A DNA stretch of 38,350 nucleotides from Candidatus Limivivens merdigallinarum (GTDB lineage Bacteria > Bacillota > Clostridia > Lachnospirales > Lachnospiraceae): positions 1 to 38,350 of the forward strand of contig DVFT01000182.1 in assembly GCA_018713105.1 (NCBI GenBank). Reading direction: 5' to 3'. Both the position numbers and the translations under genes were made by a program. How positions within the stretch are numbered: position 1 is the first letter of the stretch; every line of letters begins with the position of its first letter. Under the pieces are notes generated by a model. That model did not search any database, had not been told where the DNA came from, and saw only the letters and a list, made by a program, of their open reading frames with translations. Shown one piece after another: positions 25,607 through 33,631 of the stretch.

Positions 25607-26230
25607 TCAGGAATTTTTCATGACAATGCCTTCCACACTGTCAGCTACATGTTCACAGCTATCTGCACATTTTTCCAGATATTCATAGATTTCTCTCCAT
25701 GCCAGCACCTGCAGCGCCTCTTTCTCCTCCGTGTGCAGCTTTCTCATTGCGGAAATAAAGAGACGGTCCACCTCTTCCTCCATGGAATTGATGCGGATAA
25801 TCCTCTCTTTCATCTTTTTGGAATGGCGGAAATCAGACAGCTCTTCCAACAGGGCGCAGACCTCCTCCAGGCATTTGACCACACTGCGGAGCATCTGCAA
25901 GGCCTCCGGGCGGATCTCCTGGACATTGTTGATGTAAATACGGATCAGAACCTCCTCCAGCTTATCTGTCATTTCATCTATATGATAGCTGAGCTCCACA
26001 ATATCCTCTCTTTCCAGAGGCGTGATAAATGCTTTTGCAAGGCGATCCGTAATCTCATGCTTCTTTCCGTCCGCATCATGCTCGATCTGATGCATCGCAT
26101 CCTGCCATTTTTCCAGCTTCTTCGGGTCAAAATCCGTCAATATGCTTTCCAAAAACTGGGCTGCCCCAAGCGCCAGCCTTCCACAGTCCACAAAATGTTC
26201 AAAATAAAAGGTATCCTGCTTTTTAGACAT
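25607..26230 (-). CDS. DUF47 (PhoU-like) regulator of PiT transport
   Basis: 207 residues from the ATG at 26230; GGAGG lies ten bases upstream, while an ATG nine bases earlier abuts the site. The all-helical PhoU-like fold is suggested by repeated metal-binding patterns: HQIEHDADGKKHE, LSYHIDEMTDKLE, NSMEEEVDRLF and YLEKCADSCEHVADSVE, containing the family's E/D-rich metal sites. DUF47 proteins are encoded next to PiT transporters and are thought to regulate them. Here it follows the PiT gene by 21 bases. Confidence 0.88.
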   Translation of the reverse strand: MSKKQDTFYFEHFVDCGRLALGAAQFLESILTDFDPKKLEKWQDAMHQIEHDADGKKHEITDRLAKAFITPLEREDIVELSYHIDEMTDKLEEVLIRIYINNVQEIRPEALQMLRSVVKCLEEVCALLEELSDFRHSKKMKERIIRINSMEEEVDRLFISAMRKLHTEEKEALQVLAWREIYEYLEKCADSCEHVADSVEGIVMKNS

Positions 26231-26251
26231 CTCTATCATCCTCCATCAGAT

Positions 26252-27304
26252 CTAAAAAATAAACATAAAGATTTTTGCCATCACAAAACTAATCAGCCCG
26301 CATCCCGGAAATGTAAAAATCCAGGTAAGCATCATATCCTTCACCACACCGAAATTAATCGCAGAGAGACGTTTCACCGCGCCTACTCCCATGATCGCGC
26401 TGGTCTTGGTGTGGGTGGTGGAAACCGGTATTCCAAAGACACTGGACATGAGCAGACACAGCGCTCCTGCCAGGTCCGCGGAAAAGCCCTGATAGCGCTC
26501 CAGCTTAACCATATCCATACCTACCGATTTGATAATCTTCTCTCCTCCTACACTGGTTCCAAGACCCATCACCACGCTGCAGAGAAGCATCAGCCAGATG
26601 GGGATCTGCATCCCCTGAACGGAACTTTGACCACTGGAAAAGGCAATCGCCAGAAACAATACACCGATAAATTTCTGTCCATCCTGCGCTCCGTGCATAA
26701 AACTCATGGCAGCCGCACCTGCAATCTGCGCCCAGCGGAAAAACTGATTTGCCTTGCGCCGTTCCATTCCCTGGCACAAAAGCACAATAAACTTACATAC
26801 CAGCCAACCGGTGAAAAATCCCAGGGCAAGGCTTAAAACCAGCCCGTAGAGCACCTTCACCCATTCACTGCCGTTGATTCCGCCGATTCCCCCGTGAATG
26901 GCGATCGCCGCGCCTGTAATGCCTGCGATCAGGCTGTGGCTTTCACTGGTAGGAATCCCGAAATAGGAGGCGCCTACACTATATACTACAATGGAGAGAA
27001 GCGCCGCGCACAGGGCAATCTGGGCTTCTCCCGTATTGTTGCCGAAATCCGCCATGTTACTGATGGTGGCGGCTACCGAACTGTTAATCTGTGTCATAAC
27101 GAAAACACCGAGGAAGTTGAACACAGCACTCATCATAATCGCCTGGCGAACTCCCATGCACCTGGTTGTAATACAAGTAGCAATCGCATTCGGGGCGTCT
27201 GTCCAGCCATTCACGAAGATAACGCCCAAGGTCAGAAGAACCCCGATTGCCAGGATGGGGCTGCCTGTCACTGCCTCCCAGAAATAAGAAAATGAACTAT
27301 CCAT
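26252..27304 (-). CDS. PiT family inorganic phosphate transporter
   Basis: 350 residues from the ATG at 27304 (AAGGAG, 4 bases upstream). About ten membrane segments in two inverted repeats. The duplicated family signature is visible as NGWTDAPNAIATCI (about 32-45) and SFMHGAQDGQKFIG (about 205-220); both depart from the classic GANDxANxxG, a variant I associate with clostridial members. PTSESHSL and PVSTTHTKTSA are the paired loop motifs. It imports phosphate with a cation. The gene sits between a small unknown membrane protein and DUF47 in one operon. Confidence 0.9.
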   Translation of the reverse strand: MDSSFSYFWEAVTGSPILAIGVLLTLGVIFVNGWTDAPNAIATCITTRCMGVRQAIMMSAVFNFLGVFVMTQINSSVAATISNMADFGNNTGEAQIALCAALLSIVVYSVGASYFGIPTSESHSLIAGITGAAIAIHGGIGGINGSEWVKVLYGLVLSLALGFFTGWLVCKFIVLLCQGMERRKANQFFRWAQIAGAAAMSFMHGAQDGQKFIGVLFLAIAFSSGQSSVQGMQIPIWLMLLCSVVMGLGTSVGGEKIIKSVGMDMVKLERYQGFSADLAGALCLLMSSVFGIPVSTTHTKTSAIMGVGAVKRLSAINFGVVKDMMLTWIFTFPGCGLISFVMAKIFMFIF

Positions 27305-27320
27305 AAAACTCCTTCCTGCC

Positions 27321-27860
27321 CTAATTGGCATGCTTTACCTTGTAGGATGCTTGCTTTGGAATCCAGGATTTTTTCCCGTCTTTTCCCTGCCTTACATATA
27401 ATTCATACAAAAAACGGATCAGATAAAAAGTATGGGACCGATAGTACGCAAAAAAAGCCATCCGCCTCACAAAGAAGGCAGAAAGCCCTGTCAAAAGCCA
27501 GAGTAATGCAGCCATATACAGACGGCGGGTTGGCATCCCCTGCTTTGAACCACTCTTGCCAAAAAGGCTCCTGTTCTCCTCATGAATCCCTGTCAGTGAC
27601 GAAAGTCCTGAAAGCTCTCCGAAGACGGATCTGCCGGACAGCCCTTCCTCTCTTTGGATTCCGTATCGCAGACCTGTCTCTGCCTCCGTGTGTTCTGCCA
27701 ACGCCGGAATCCCTGTCTCTGCGCGTCCTGCCGAAACCGGAAGCTTTCTCTCCCAAAGACCTTCCCCTCTATCCAGTATTCCCCAAAAATTAAAGAATAA
27801 GAATAGGCATGCCATCGTGATCTGTATTGCCACTCTCTGTTTTCTATGGATTGTTTTCAT
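27321..27860 (-). CDS. Unrecognised membrane protein upstream of PiT
   Basis: 179 residues from the ATG at 27860 (AAAGGA six bases upstream, inside a longer ATG extension). One N-terminal hydrophobic segment (about 10-30), an extracytoplasmic polar stretch of about 80 residues, a second hydrophobic segment (about 113-131) and a very basic Tyr/Phe/Lys-rich C-terminus. No family known to me. The stop is 16 bases before the PiT start, so it is first in the PiT-DUF47-DUF368 operon. Coding is supported by the spacing and ribosome-binding site rather than by homology. Confidence 0.5.
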   Translation of the reverse strand: MKTIHRKQRVAIQITMACLFLFFNFWGILDRGEGLWERKLPVSAGRAETGIPALAEHTEAETGLRYGIQREEGLSGRSVFGELSGLSSLTGIHEENRSLFGKSGSKQGMPTRRLYMAALLWLLTGLSAFFVRRMAFFAYYRSHTFYLIRFLYELYVRQGKDGKKSWIPKQASYKVKHAN

Positions 27861-27923
27861 TCTGTTTCCTTTCATAGCAGCTCAAACAGAAGTCTCTTTT
27901 GTTGCCCTCAGGGCTCATTGCAC

Positions 27924-27958
27924 AAAAAAAGTCCCGGGAACCGACGGTTTCCGGGCTT
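27924..27958 (-). terminator. Terminator of the tRNA operon
   Basis: The minus-strand stem CCCGGAAACC/GGTTCCCGGG with one mismatch is followed by seven T, just after tRNA-Cys. Confidence 0.85.
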
Positions 27959-27964
27959 TCCAAG

Positions 27965-28036
27965 AGGCGCAGACCGGATTTGAACCGGTGGATACTGGTG
28001 TTGCAGACCATTGCCTTACCACTTGGCTACTGCGCC
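27965..28036 (-). tRNA. tRNA-Cys (anticodon GCA)
   Basis: The acceptor stem GGCGCAG/CTGCGCC, D-arm GCCAAGTGGTAAGGC, anticodon loop CTGCAAC and T-arm CCGGTTCAAATCCGG fold normally. The discriminator base is U, as expected for tRNA-Cys. The first anticodon-stem pair is A-G rather than a Watson-Crick pair. CCA is not encoded. Confidence 0.95.
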
Positions 28037-28088
28037 GTACTTTATATATTATAGCAGATATTTTGAAAAATATCAACTATTTTTTAAA

Positions 28089-28160
28089 TGACTCCTACGG
28101 GAATCGAACCCGTGTTACCGCCGTGAAAGGGCGATGTCTTAACCGCTTGACCAAGGAGCC
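28089..28160 (-). tRNA. tRNA-Glu (anticodon TTC)
   Basis: The acceptor stem GGCTCCT/AGGAGTC, anticodon stem CGCC/GGCG with loop CTTTCAC, and T-arm ACGGGTTCGATTCCCGT are clear; the discriminator is A. CCA is not encoded. It is first of the two-tRNA unit. Confidence 0.95.
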
Positions 28161-28197
28161 GCGCTGTTTTTCGCCGCTTGTCTCAGCGACGTGTTTC

Positions 28198-28226
28198 ATA
28201 TTACCATACCTTTTCCAACAATGCAA
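28198..28226 (-). promoter_or_regulatory. tRNA operon promoter
   Basis: On the minus strand, -35 TTGCAT (28226-28221), 17-bp spacer, -10 TAATAT (28203-28198), about 30 bp before tRNA-Glu. Confidence 0.75.
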
Positions 28227-28255
28227 GCACTTTTTTTCAAAAATCAAAAATTTTT

Positions 28256-28280
28256 TAAAAGAGGTGCCGTTTCGGACACC
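28256..28280 (-). terminator. Terminator of the exporter/two-component operon
   Basis: The minus-strand stem GGTGTCCG-AAA-CGGCACC, with one bulged T, is followed by TCTTTT. It lies about 55 bases past the histidine kinase stop. Confidence 0.65.
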
Positions 28281-28295
28281 CCCTTTCTCTATAAG

Positions 28296-28310
28296 CCTTG
28301 GATTGCTATA
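28296..28310. repeat. Lone copy of the palindromic element end
   Basis: CCTTGGATTGCTATA is identical to 1839-1853, the right end of the 160-bp element. No partner arm is nearby; the surrounding bases can form only a short TATA-flanked imperfect palindrome. Probably a remnant. Confidence 0.55.
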
Positions 28311-28335
28311 AACCTCTTCCGCATCGGAATCGTTT

Positions 28336-29697
28336 TCACGCCCGCTCCTTCGTCCATTCCTTCGCCGGGAGCAGCACCGTGATCTTGAGGGACTGTCCCT
28401 CCTGAACAGATGCCTTGATTTCTCCCTTGTGGGCAAGCACGATCGCTTCCGCGATAGAAAGCCCGATCCCATACCCGCCTTTTCTGGAATTTCTGGAGGC
28501 ATCCGCCCTGTAAAAGCGTTCAAACAGATGACTGACCATTTCTTTGGAAATTCCTTCCGCCGTATTTTCCACAGACAATCTGACCATCCTCCCCGTCTTT
28601 TCAAGGCTCAGGGTGATGGATCCATTCTCCTCCGAGTATTTGACCGCATTGTCCAGCAGGATGGAGACAAGCTTTCTCAGTCCCTGTTCGTCTCCCCGCA
28701 GCATCACCATAGGCTGGATCTGAAGGTGAAAGAATTTTTTCTCCACGATCGCCAATGCCTGAAAGGACTGGGCCGTCTCCTCCACCAGATCCGAAAACGG
28801 AAGCTCGATCATCTGAAGCTTGCTGGTTCCCTCCTCCATACGTGCCAGATAGATCAGGTCATTGGTGAGTACCGTCAGCCTCTGGTTCTGTCTTCTCATA
28901 TCTTCCAGCCATTCGTTTTCCCCGATTTCCATGCCCAGCACATCCATATCCGCACCAAGGATGGTGAGCGGCGTCTTGATCTCATGACCCGCATCGGTGA
29001 TAAAACGCTTCTGTTTTTCGTAGCTTTCATACACAGGCTTCATTACCATGCCGGAGAAGAAAAAGACCAGCCCAAAGACCAGAAGAATCCCCAGTATTGA
29101 GACGCCTGCGCTGGTAAGAAGGACGCTGCGGCATGCCTGAAGGTTCCTGCTGCAGTCCAGGAAGATGGCAAGGAATCCTTCATCCGTCTCCTGAAGCCGG
29201 TACCGATACTGGCTGACAAAGCCCTGCGTCCTCTGGCTGTCCCAGATCTTCTCTGCATAATCTTTGGCTGTCTCCTCATCTACCGCTGCAATCTTTCCCG
29301 TATCCGTGGACAGGATTTCGCCGTCCTCATTCAGAGATACCACAAAGAACCGGGTCTCATAGGGCGTCTCCGGGGAAAGCCACCCGCGCCCGTGGAATAT
29401 TTCCCGATGCCCCTCTGGTGCTTCCTGGGGGGATTCCTCTGAAGTTTCTCCTGAGGCTCCCCCTGATGTACTTTCCGTGTTCTCCTCCTGCGGAGCTTCC
29501 CTGATCTCCATATCCTCCGGCTGCCTGGGCGGCGGAAAGCTTCCGTCGTTCTCTGCCAGAATATCCAAGATATTATCAGCGCTTTGGATTGCTTCACGGT
29601 AGTTCAGAAAATTGAGCAGTCCCATCACCAGTACGATGACCAGCATCAGAGAGCCCATAAAAATACCGATAAATTTCATGCGCAGCTTTTGGATCAT
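28336..29697 (-). CDS. Sensor histidine kinase of the exporter operon
   Basis: 453 residues. Membrane segments at about 8-30 and 193-217 flank an extracytoplasmic sensor region of about 160 residues with an acidic Glu/Ser/Pro-rich stretch (60-98). The HisKA domain has DAGHEIKTPLT (phosphorylated H238), the N box LLDNAVKYS (N350), F box LFERFYRAD and G box GGYGIGLS (408-415). No clear HAMP domain is seen. Its ATG overlaps the response regulator stop by 4 bases. It is last in the operon, so it probably senses envelope stress or the exported compound and acts through its partner to control the exporter. Confidence 0.92.
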   Translation of the reverse strand: MIQKLRMKFIGIFMGSLMLVIVLVMGLLNFLNYREAIQSADNILDILAENDGSFPPPRQPEDMEIREAPQEENTESTSGGASGETSEESPQEAPEGHREIFHGRGWLSPETPYETRFFVVSLNEDGEILSTDTGKIAAVDEETAKDYAEKIWDSQRTQGFVSQYRYRLQETDEGFLAIFLDCSRNLQACRSVLLTSAGVSILGILLVFGLVFFFSGMVMKPVYESYEKQKRFITDAGHEIKTPLTILGADMDVLGMEIGENEWLEDMRRQNQRLTVLTNDLIYLARMEEGTSKLQMIELPFSDLVEETAQSFQALAIVEKKFFHLQIQPMVMLRGDEQGLRKLVSILLDNAVKYSEENGSITLSLEKTGRMVRLSVENTAEGISKEMVSHLFERFYRADASRNSRKGGYGIGLSIAEAIVLAHKGEIKASVQEGQSLKITVLLPAKEWTKERA

Positions 29698-30368
29698 CGC
29701 AGCTCCTCCAGGGAATAGCCAGCATTCCGTACTGCCTTGATGCCGATATCAGCCTGAAGGGCTGCCAGCTTTTTGCGCAGACAGGAAATATAGACCCACA
29801 CCACATGATTCTCCACGTCGCTGTTGTAGCCCCAGATCTTTTCCAGGAAGCGCTCCGTAGAGATCAGACGGCCTTGATTCATCATCAGGGTCTCCATTAC
29901 CTGGAATTCCTTATTTGCCAACCGGAAGCTGCCTGTCTCGGAACTCAGCTCAAAGTTCGCCAAGTCCAGGGTTATATTCCCCATATGGATCTGGGTGTCC
30001 GCCGCCTTGCTGGTCACCCGAAGCATCGCCCGGATCCTTGCCAGCAGCTCCTTGGTATTGAACGGTTTGGTCAGGTAGTCGTTGGCTCCCAAATCCAACC
30101 CGTTCACCTTGTCATCAACCTCCGATTTTGCAGTCAGCATCAAGATAGGAATCTCATTCCCGCTTTCCCGCAGCTTTTTCAGGACGGCAATTCCGTCCAT
30201 CACAGGCATCATGATATCCAGAATCACCCCGTCATAGATACCGGTTCTCAAAAATTCCAGCGCTTCCCTGCCATTATAGACTGCGTCCACGGAATATCCG
30301 TTTTTCTCCAGGATCTTCACCAATGCCTTGGAGAGGGACAACTCATCCTCTGCCAATAATAACCTCAT
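29694..30368 (-). CDS. OmpR/PhoB-type response regulator
   Basis: 224 residues. The receiver domain (1-118) has the acidic pocket E7-D8-E9, phosphoacceptor D51 (LDIMMPVMDG), T79 and K101. The C-terminal winged helix (about 128-222) has FRLANKEFQVMETLM and VWVYISCLRKKL. It binds DNA as a dimer when phosphorylated by the adjacent kinase. It begins 2 bases after the ATPase stop. Direct repeats in the region before 38128 could be its target, but this is weakly supported. Confidence 0.93.
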   Translation of the reverse strand: MRLLLAEDELSLSKALVKILEKNGYSVDAVYNGREALEFLRTGIYDGVILDIMMPVMDGIAVLKKLRESGNEIPILMLTAKSEVDDKVNGLDLGANDYLTKPFNTKELLARIRAMLRVTSKAADTQIHMGNITLDLANFELSSETGSFRLANKEFQVMETLMMNQGRLISTERFLEKIWGYNSDVENHVVWVYISCLRKKLAALQADIGIKAVRNAGYSLEELR

Positions 30369-30370
30369 AC

Positions 30371-31051
30371 TTATCTCCCGTCTTCGTATAGTTCTCCGTC
30401 CACGATACGCACAATTCTCTGGGCGTTTTCTGCTACATTGAGATCATGGGTAATCATCACAATGGTATTTCCCATTTCGTTGAGCCTGTGGAACAGCTTT
30501 AAGACCTCCTTGCCGCTGTTCTGGTCAAGGGCTCCTGTAGGCTCATCCGCCAGCAGAATTGACGGTTCCCCCACCAATGCCCTGGCGATTGCAACCCGCT
30601 GCTGCTGCCCGCCGGAGAGTTCCCTGGGTTTATGGCGGATCCGATCGTCCAGTCCCAGCATGTGGATTGTATCCTGGCTGGCTTCCTCTGCCTCCCTTAA
30701 GGACATCCCCCGTACCAGAAGGGGCATAACTATATTTTGCAATACATTGTAGGTTGGAATCAAGTGATATTTTTGGAAAATAAACCCGATCTTCTGGTTG
30801 CGGATCCTGGTCAGCTGCCCTTCCTTTGCCTTATGGATGGGAATATCATCCAGAAAATAGGTTCCGCCATCCGCTTTATCCATACAGCCGATTACGTTCA
30901 TCAGCGTACTCTTCCCCGAGCCGGAGGGCCCCAAAACTGCCAGGAACTCCCCTTTTTCCACTTCCAGATTCACGGATTTCAATGCGTGAAGCCTGGATTC
31001 CCCTATCGTATAGAATTTTTCTACCCCTTCTATCCTGATCGTCTTATTCAT
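30371..31051 (-). CDS. ABC transporter ATP-binding protein, MacB/LolD type
   Basis: 226 residues. Walker A GPSGSGKST (41-49), Q-loop FQKYHLIP (Q93), signature LSGGQQQRVAIARAL (145-159), Walker B ILLADEPTGALD (165-176) and H-loop ITHD (H202) are intact. The LADEPTGALD form is typical for ATPases paired with FtsX-like permeases (mechanotransmission exporters). Its ATG overlaps the stop of the accessory gene by 4 bases. It powers the permease encoded two genes upstream. Confidence 0.95.
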   Translation of the reverse strand: MNKTIRIEGVEKFYTIGESRLHALKSVNLEVEKGEFLAVLGPSGSGKSTLMNVIGCMDKADGGTYFLDDIPIHKAKEGQLTRIRNQKIGFIFQKYHLIPTYNVLQNIVMPLLVRGMSLREAEEASQDTIHMLGLDDRIRHKPRELSGGQQQRVAIARALVGEPSILLADEPTGALDQNSGKEVLKLFHRLNEMGNTIVMITHDLNVAENAQRIVRIVDGELYEDGR

Positions 31052-31896
31052 TCTCCATCGCCTCCCAGCATCCAGATTTCCGTGATGACCTCCTCGCCTT
31101 CCGCATTTTCTTCTAACCGGACCTCCAGCTCATCTCCTGCTTCCAGGATGGAAAAGGTGCGCTCCTCTCCGGTATCCGTGTGCACCGTCACTGCAACCGG
31201 CAGATATACCGTCTTGGTCTCTGCTCCCATTCCCATAAACTGCCCGCGAGTACCTCCTTGCTGGTTCTGGGAAGCTGAATCACTGTCTTCTGCTTCCGTT
31301 TGGCCAGCAGTGCTTTCCTCTCCGGCAATGGAGGCTTCGGTTTCTTCTGCTGTCTGTGCAGAGTCACCTCCTGTCTCTTCCACTGTCTGCCCAAAATCAG
31401 GAACTTCCGGCGGTTCCTGTCCAGAGGCAAAACCGCTGTCTTCCATCTCACCCTCACCGGGGACAAATCCACCATTTTCCATACCACCGGAAGGCCTTTC
31501 CATACGTTCGCTTTCGGATATTGCCGCGTTTCCTCCAGTGGTTTCTGTTCCTGTTTCCCCGGTGGTTTCTTCGGTACTTCCGCTTTCTGCTTCCTCAGTG
31601 CCTTCTTCGCTGTTTTCTGCTTCCCCGGTGCTGCTTTCGGCACTTTCACTTCCTGCTTCCCTGGCACCTTCGCTTTCCGTTTCGCCGGTATCCTCCTCCG
31701 ACTCTGCTTCCGTTTCTTCTTCGTAATAAGTTAACTCATTCCCAACGATGGAAACGACGTGGATGACCGCCATCCTCCCTTCCGATTCCGTTTCTTCCGT
31801 CTCACTCTCCCCCGCTGACACTGTTTTCCACACGACAAAAACCGCAAGAAGCACGACTATCAGGAGACCCATTTTCTTTACCATTCTTTTCACCAT
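31048..31896 (-). CDS. Membrane-anchored acidic accessory protein of the exporter
   Basis: 282 residues from the ATG at 31896, set by AAAGGAG; a longer frame upstream lacks a site. One N-terminal membrane segment (about 9-28), a short beta-like segment (AVIHVVSIVGNELTYYEEE), a Glu/Gly/Ser/Thr-rich low-complexity stretch of about 150 residues and a folded-looking C-terminus of about 60 residues (KTVYLPVAVTVHTDTGEERTF-like). I recognise no family. The short segment and the C-terminus may form one domain split by the disordered linker. Its place between permease and ATPase, with overlapping ends, makes an exporter role likely but unproven. Confidence 0.7.
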   Translation of the reverse strand: MVKRMVKKMGLLIVVLLAVFVVWKTVSAGESETEETESEGRMAVIHVVSIVGNELTYYEEETEAESEEDTGETESEGAREAGSESAESSTGEAENSEEGTEEAESGSTEETTGETGTETTGGNAAISESERMERPSGGMENGGFVPGEGEMEDSGFASGQEPPEVPDFGQTVEETGGDSAQTAEETEASIAGEESTAGQTEAEDSDSASQNQQGGTRGQFMGMGAETKTVYLPVAVTVHTDTGEERTFSILEAGDELEVRLEENAEGEEVITEIWMLGGDGE

Positions 31897-31918
31897 GTCA
31901 CTCCTTTTTTCAGATATC

Positions 31919-33631
31919 CTATTCTGCATTCAGCGCTTCCACAGGCTCCAGCCTGGATGCCTTCCACGCAGGATAGATGCCGAATATGGTTCCGGTCAAG
32001 ATCGCAAATCCCAGCGCCGCTGCACAGGCAAAAACACTTACCTGGATGCGGACATCAAAATGCTCTACGACGGGCACCACTCCCAGGCTTATGACCACTC
32101 CCAGCACGCCTCCGATACAGCTAATAGCAGCGGATTCTACCAGAAATTCCACCAGGATACTGGATCTGGAGGTTCCGATCGCCTTCAGGATTCCGATTTC
32201 ATTGGTTCTTTCCTTGACGGATACGAACAATACGTTCATAATTCCAATTCCGCCTACCAGAAAGACAATGGCTGCCATTGCTGATAAAAGCAATGGCAAT
32301 GTCTCGTTGGATGACTGTGCTGCCTCCATCCTGCTTCCTGAATCCTCGAACGTAAACTCCGCGTTGCTGTAATTTTCTTCCAGGACGGTCCTTACGTCTT
32401 CAATGACGGAAGACAAGGTGTTTACATCCGATGCCAACACCGTGATCACAGGATCGATTTCCTCGCCCGTCACGTATTTGATCCCCGTTTCGTAAGGAAT
32501 AAAAATCGTGGTATCCGGACTGATCCCTGCCGATACTGTGGAGGTCTGTTCCAAAACCCCCACCACCGTATAGGTACGGTCGTCGATGTACAAAGTGCTG
32601 CCCTCAATCTCTGCTTCGCTGCCAAACAGCTCTGAGGCAACGGACGAACCTAACACACATACTCTGCTCTGCGTGTCGTCATCGCCTTCCGTCAGGAAGG
32701 ATCCCTCCTTCAGCACCAGCTTGCTGACTGCGGCATAGCTTTCCTTGACTCCCGCCACCGTATAGTTTTTTGCGGACGTCAGCTCTGCCCCCTCGATGGA
32801 TGCCTGCGCGCTGTAGGAGATGGTCGCCCCGCTGATCCCTTCCACATAACGCTCAATATCCTCCACGTCGCCTTGTGTCAAAATGATCTGTTCCTGGTTC
32901 AGGCGTTCCTCCACCATGCTGGTCTCCGTCTCTGTCTCAGAAGTTTCCCCACTGTCGTCTGCCTCTGTCCCGTTTTCACTGCCCGACTCCCCGGTTCCGG
33001 CATTTTCCTGCTCCCCAGCCGCTTCCGTTCCCGGCATCGTTCCTTCAGAAGGAGCATCCTCCATGGCATCTCCGCTTTGGCTGCCTTCTGGAATGTCTCC
33101 TCCTGATGATCCGTCTTCTGGCATCTCTTCTCCCGATGCCCCGTCCTCCGGCATCTCTCCGCCCGGAAATCCGCCCTCCGGCATCTCCCCGCCTGAAAAT
33201 CCGCCTTCCGGCATCTCTCCGCCTGAAAATCCGCCCTCCGGCATCTCCCCACCTGACATATCTCCCTGCGGCATTCCGCCGGCTTCTCCGGTTCCTTCCG
33301 GCATTCCGTTCCCGGCAGCTTCATCGCCTCGCGATGATCCGCCTCCATTCCTGCCTCCAAACAGATTTCCAAACATCTGCCCGATATTCCCAAAGGAAAA
33401 ACCTCCGCTTCCGACCTCTTCTTCTCCGGCATAGTCGTAGCTGATATCTATGGCGCCGGCATTCAGCTCTGCAAACTGTTCTGCCACCTCCATCTGACCG
33501 CCTTTTCCAATGCCGATGACCAATACGATGGTTGCCGCACCCACTACGATCCCGATGGATGTCATCACAGATTTAAACTTATTCTGATTGATGTTCAGCG
33601 CCACCAGCCTTAAGAGCTCTGTAGCTTTCAT
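31919..33631 (-). CDS. MacB-type ABC permease with repeat-rich insertion
   Basis: 570 residues. Membrane segments at about 22-42, 446-470, 491-520 and 532-555. The periplasmic-type MacB core domain is split by an insertion (about 65-240) rich in Gly, Glu, Met and Pro. The FtsX-like C-terminal part has the canonical VGGIGIMNVLFVSVKERTNEIG, LKAIG and YPAWKASRLEPVEAL. In Gram-positive bacteria this type exports peptides or lipids or protects against them. Its ATG overlaps the upstream gene's TGA. Family MacB proteins usually have no such insertion. Confidence 0.9.
   Translation of the reverse strand: MKATELLRLVALNINQNKFKSVMTSIGIVVGAATIVLVIGIGKGGQMEVAEQFAELNAGAIDISYDYAGEEEVGSGGFSFGNIGQMFGNLFGGRNGGGSSRGDEAAGNGMPEGTGEAGGMPQGDMSGGEMPEGGFSGGEMPEGGFSGGEMPEGGFPGGEMPEDGASGEEMPEDGSSGGDIPEGSQSGDAMEDAPSEGTMPGTEAAGEQENAGTGESGSENGTEADDSGETSETETETSMVEERLNQEQIILTQGDVEDIERYVEGISGATISYSAQASIEGAELTSAKNYTVAGVKESYAAVSKLVLKEGSFLTEGDDDTQSRVCVLGSSVASELFGSEAEIEGSTLYIDDRTYTVVGVLEQTSTVSAGISPDTTIFIPYETGIKYVTGEEIDPVITVLASDVNTLSSVIEDVRTVLEENYSNAEFTFEDSGSRMEAAQSSNETLPLLLSAMAAIVFLVGGIGIMNVLFVSVKERTNEIGILKAIGTSRSSILVEFLVESAAISCIGGVLGVVISLGVVPVVEHFDVRIQVSVFACAAALGFAILTGTIFGIYPAWKASRLEPVEALNAE
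33104..33253 (-). repeat. 30-bp tandem repeats in the permease gene
   Basis: Three near-identical and two or more degenerate units encode a 10-residue repeat, SGGEMPEGGF, within the extracytoplasmic insertion (residues about 127-176). Confidence 0.85.

Noticed and set aside
28095-28604. 169-codon minus-strand ORF across the tRNA-Glu region
   Set aside because: It spans tRNA-Glu, a promoter and a terminator, and overlaps the histidine kinase in another frame.
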